A stretch of DNA of 9,644 nt from CBFGWV01 sp965652545 (lineage in GTDB: Bacteria > Pseudomonadota > Gammaproteobacteria > Competibacterales > Competibacteraceae). Below are positions 6,667 to 9,644 of the stretch, piece by piece (the first letter of the stretch is position 1; each line of letters begins with the position of its first letter). The notes below the pieces were generated by a model. That model did not search any database. It saw only the letters and a list, made by a program, of their open reading frames with translations, and was not told the DNA's origin. The position numbers were made by a program, and so were the translations under genes. Location: NCBI GenBank assembly GCA_965652545.1, contig CBFGWV010000188.1:1-9644 (forward strand), written 5' to 3'.

Positions 6667-9644
6667 ATGAATACGCAGGCAAAAACGGCACCCGATATGA
6701 CGACCCTCGACGACTTGAAGGCATGGCGCGACGCGTCCGAGCAGGCCACCCGAAATGGCCCGCCGGCGCGCACATCCAACCAATTCTTCGGTGTCGGTCC
6801 CATCACCAACATGACTCGGGACGAAGTCGAACGGCGGGCCATGCGTTTTCAGTTCGAGGCCTGGCTGGAGCGCACCTATCGCAAGCTGGACGACCGTGGC
6901 AATGACATCGGTCCGTTCACCCCCGGTGAAATCGAGCGCAGCATGCACCGCGGGTATCCGGCCGACAAGATCGTGCTGGACATGATGCGCGAGATTCATC
7001 GCTATTTCGGGTTCCCGAAAAAGAACTGCATGGCCGTCGGACTCGGCGGTGGCCACAACGGTTTCACCGTCGCCGCTCTGCATCTGATGAACCCTCGCGA
7101 CGCCACCCAGCACGTGTTCGTCGACACCCCGCGGGTGGAAACGGCGGCGGCCGGGGCGGGCGGTTTCTTCCGTCAGTCCTGGGGCACCCAGTTGGTGGAG
7201 TTGCAGCAGCATGCCGCCGGCGGCGACCCGGCGCGCATTCACTTCAGTGATCGCGAGGGGCATATCCCCACGGCCGCCGAGTTGCAGGCCATGGGCGTGA
7301 AACTCTTCGTCGGTGTCGGTCACGAGACCACCGGCGCGACCACTTATGACGAACAGGATGTACGCAATCTGTTGGCCTGGATCGATGCCGACCCGGCCGC
7401 GCACCACGCGCTGATCGACGGCACCTCCTTGCTGGGCGCGATGCCCTGGCCGGACGACCTGGTCGCCCAAATGCTGAGCAAGGCCTGCTTCTTCATGCCG
7501 TTCCAGAAGGCCGTCGGCGGTATCGCCGGCTACTTCGTGGCCTCGTTCACGCCCGAGGCTATGGCGCTGATCGAATCCAACGTCCAGGCACCGGGCTGGG
7601 CCATTCCCCGGCACCTGAAGCTGGCCGTGCCCAAGGATGCCAAGCGCCCCTTGAGCGGCGAGAAGACCACCGCGCTCGGCCCGATCTACGATGCCCAGCA
7701 GGACAAGATGCTCGGCGGCATCATCAACACCTTCAGCAACACCGCATTCGCCGAGACCACCTTCGGCTTGTTGTCGATGGAAAAACGCATCGGCAGCGCC
7801 GCGGACCTCAACCGGCAGTCCATCGTCAACCGCCAGACCGTCAACGACTGGGTCAGCCGGCATCCGCTGTTCGAACTCGGCGTGGCCGACGAGGCCCGGC
7901 GTGGGGCGGCGGTGACGTTGCTGCGGGTCAATGACCCCGATATCACCGACCCGGCGCTGCACGCGACGATCATCGCCAAGTCCAAGCAGATGCTGGGCTA
8001 CGAAGGCCTGACCCACCCCAACGGCGACCACGAGCCGGGCCTGGATGTGGCCCGTTACGTCAACGCCTTCCCCGGTACACCGGGCGATTACCGCGCCTGG
8101 ATCGGCGGTGCGCGTCCGCAAAGCGACATCACGGCGCTGCTGGACAATATCGAGTATTGCTACCACCGCGCCAAGGTCGTGGCCCTGGAGGAAGCCCTTG
8201 CCGAGGGCGGCGTACAGTTCCAGTCCACCCGCGCCGGTGCCGAGGCGGTGCGCAAGGACGACCCCGGCAAGGCGTACAAGGTGCTGATCGCCGACCCAGT
8301 GGGGCTGGCTTTCGGTGCCGACGGCAAGCCCGACGTAAGCGCGGTGCGTGCGCACATCGAAGCGGTCGGCGGTGTGTTCCATGACGGGCCGGTAACGGAC
8401 GCGGGTACGCTCGAGACCGGGAAGATCCATTTCTTCTATCAGCCGGATCTCAGCCGCGAGGATGAGATCCTGGCCCAGACCGGCCAGGGCCAGTACGACG
8501 CCCTCATCGCCGCAGCCACGTTCATCCCCAAGGCGGCGGTGTTCGGTGAGGGCGGCGTGCGCATCGGTGCCGGTACCGGCAACATGGGCAGCGACTCCTG
8601 GGGTGGTGGCAACGGCAAGGCCGGCGTCGCGCCGCTGATGAACACGCCCAGCTTCAACAGCCGCGCCACCGCGCAGATGGTGTTCAAGGCACTGTTGAAG
8701 GTGTCCCCCGACCTGCCGGTCGAAACCATGCACCAGCGTGTCGTGGCGGGTGATTTCGATACCGGCAAGCACTTGAAGGACTACCCGACCACCAAGTTGG
8801 AGGGCAAGCGCTTCGCCGTGCTCGGCTTCGGCAATATCGGCCGCGAGGTGGCCAAGATCGCCAAGGCCTTCGGTATGGATGTGGTCGTCCACGCCCGTGA
8901 GAAGCATCAGGCGTGGATCGAGTCCGAGGGCTACCGCTATGCCGCCACCGCCGAGGCGGCGGCGAAAGGGGCCGACGTCATCAGCCCGCACACCGGGCTG
9001 GGTGCGTTGGATGCCGCCAGTGGCCGCTTCGCCAACCAGGGCCTGCTGGGCGAGTCCATCCTCAGCGCGCTGAATGACGGTGCGATCGTGATCAACTACG
9101 ACCGTGGCGAGGTCGTCGACGCCGATGCGCTGGGCAAGGCACTGGCCAGTGGCAAGGTGCGCTATGTCTGTGTGGATGCGGACATGTTCGTGGACGCCGA
9201 CGGCCAGGTCACCGGCCCGGTGGCACCGTATCGCGAACTCGACAAGCGCTTCCCCGGTCGTCTGGAGCTGTTGCCGCACGCGGCAGCCGATACCGAGCAC
9301 GTCTCGCGGGTGGAAGGCGCCAAGCAGGCGGTTGACCAGATCGTCGCGGCGATTCGCTACAAGCAGGTCACCAACCTCAAAGGCGATCTGCCTGCGGGTT
9401 ACACCGACGCAGGCGGCAAGACCGTCTCCGGGGTCGGCCGGGTCGGGCGCGATCACCTGGAGCAGACGGCTGCCAACACCGAGGCGCTGGAGCAGCTGCG
9501 TGCACTGAGCGAAGGCATGACGGTGTTCTGGAGCGCTGTGGCCTCCACCACCAACCCGCAGCGCCGTGCAGAGCTGCTCGAGCGCCACGCCGCGCAGATG
9601 GTGTTGGACTCCAACCGCTACGCGACGCTGGTCGAGAAACTCGG
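6667..9644 (+). CDS. SerC-like aminotransferase / SerA-like dehydrogenase fusion (3' end outside window)
   Basis: The frame is open for 992 codons and leaves the window without a stop. Residues about 38-505 resemble phosphoserine aminotransferase (class V, PLP). HETTGAT (219-225) corresponds to the NET loop, Asp251 in LIDGTS to the pyridine-nitrogen ligand, PFQKAVGGIAG (278-288) holds Gln280 and the Schiff-base Lys281, and GGAR (480-483) to the C-terminal substrate Arg. Residues about 536-905 resemble D-3-phosphoglycerate dehydrogenase: MNTPSFNSRATAQMVF (658-673), Rossmann GFGNIG (720-725), Arg813 in NYDRGEVVDADAL and His871 in LLPHAAADTEH. Together these would convert 3-phosphoglycerate to phosphoserine in the cytoplasm, but the order in the protein is reversed. 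The usual catalytic Glu position is Val842 (Asp843 next to it), and the NAD-binding Asp is replaced by Ala-Arg (743-744). Residues after about 905 form an additional, unassigned C-terminal region. The substrate may therefore differ from that of classical SerA/SerC. Confidence 0.88.
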   Translation, partial: MNTQAKTAPDMTTLDDLKAWRDASEQATRNGPPARTSNQFFGVGPITNMTRDEVERRAMRFQFEAWLERTYRKLDDRGNDIGPFTPGEIERSMHRGYPADKIVLDMMREIHRYFGFPKKNCMAVGLGGGHNGFTVAALHLMNPRDATQHVFVDTPRVETAAAGAGGFFRQSWGTQLVELQQHAAGGDPARIHFSDREGHIPTAAELQAMGVKLFVGVGHETTGATTYDEQDVRNLLAWIDADPAAHHALIDGTSLLGAMPWPDDLVAQMLSKACFFMPFQKAVGGIAGYFVASFTPEAMALIESNVQAPGWAIPRHLKLAVPKDAKRPLSGEKTTALGPIYDAQQDKMLGGIINTFSNTAFAETTFGLLSMEKRIGSAADLNRQSIVNRQTVNDWVSRHPLFELGVADEARRGAAVTLLRVNDPDITDPALHATIIAKSKQMLGYEGLTHPNGDHEPGLDVARYVNAFPGTPGDYRAWIGGARPQSDITALLDNIEYCYHRAKVVALEEALAEGGVQFQSTRAGAEAVRKDDPGKAYKVLIADPVGLAFGADGKPDVSAVRAHIEAVGGVFHDGPVTDAGTLETGKIHFFYQPDLSREDEILAQTGQGQYDALIAAATFIPKAAVFGEGGVRIGAGTGNMGSDSWGGGNGKAGVAPLMNTPSFNSRATAQMVFKALLKVSPDLPVETMHQRVVAGDFDTGKHLKDYPTTKLEGKRFAVLGFGNIGREVAKIAKAFGMDVVVHAREKHQAWIESEGYRYAATAEAAAKGADVISPHTGLGALDAASGRFANQGLLGESILSALNDGAIVINYDRGEVVDADALGKALASGKVRYVCVDADMFVDADGQVTGPVAPYRELDKRFPGRLELLPHAAADTEHVSRVEGAKQAVDQIVAAIRYKQVTNLKGDLPAGYTDAGGKTVSGVGRVGRDHLEQTAANTEALEQLRALSEGMTVFWSAVASTTNPQRRAELLERHAAQMVLDSNRYATLVEKL

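Noticed and set aside
6652..9588. A 978-codon open frame on the minus strand opposite the SerC/SerA-like fusion
   Set aside because: It shows a low-complexity composition typical of antisense translation and no domain, while the plus strand has a ribosome-binding site and catalytic motifs. It is a codon-bias shadow.

Overview
The window is GC-rich, gene-dense bacterial chromosome without mobile elements, CRISPR arrays, rRNA or tRNA. GC-rich codon usage, an AraC/LysE pair, a single-domain RIO kinase and compact convergent gene ends suggest a high-GC proteobacterium. A gammaproteobacterium is my guess, but nothing in the sequence fixes the taxon.

Left part (1-2295): the 3' part of an AraC-family regulator is followed 15 bp later by a LysE/RhtB-type exporter on the same strand, a common regulator-exporter arrangement. 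A RIO-type serine kinase gene runs in from the right and ends 18 bp from the exporter stop codon.

Middle (2296-6290): a 174-bp divergent gap separates the RIO kinase from a 967-residue protein that joins three glycosyltransferase modules: a GT4-like N-terminus, a coiled-coil linker, a GT2-like module and a second GT2 module. Its 3' end overlaps by 16 bp, tail to tail, the end of a PAPS-dependent sulfotransferase gene on the other strand. The two genes may serve the same surface glycan or polysaccharide (glycosylation plus sulfation), but this is inference.

Right part (6291-9644): a 376-bp divergent spacer with several small inverted repeats precedes a very long open frame that leaves the window still open after 992 codons. 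Its first half is a phosphoserine aminotransferase-like (SerC) PLP domain and its second half a D-3-phosphoglycerate dehydrogenase-like (SerA) domain. One polypeptide therefore carries homologues of two consecutive serine-biosynthesis enzymes, in the reverse of pathway order. The dehydrogenase half lacks the usual catalytic Glu position and the NAD-selecting Asp, so it may use NADP(H) or have another substrate. This gene and the triple glycosyltransferase are the two most notable items in the window.
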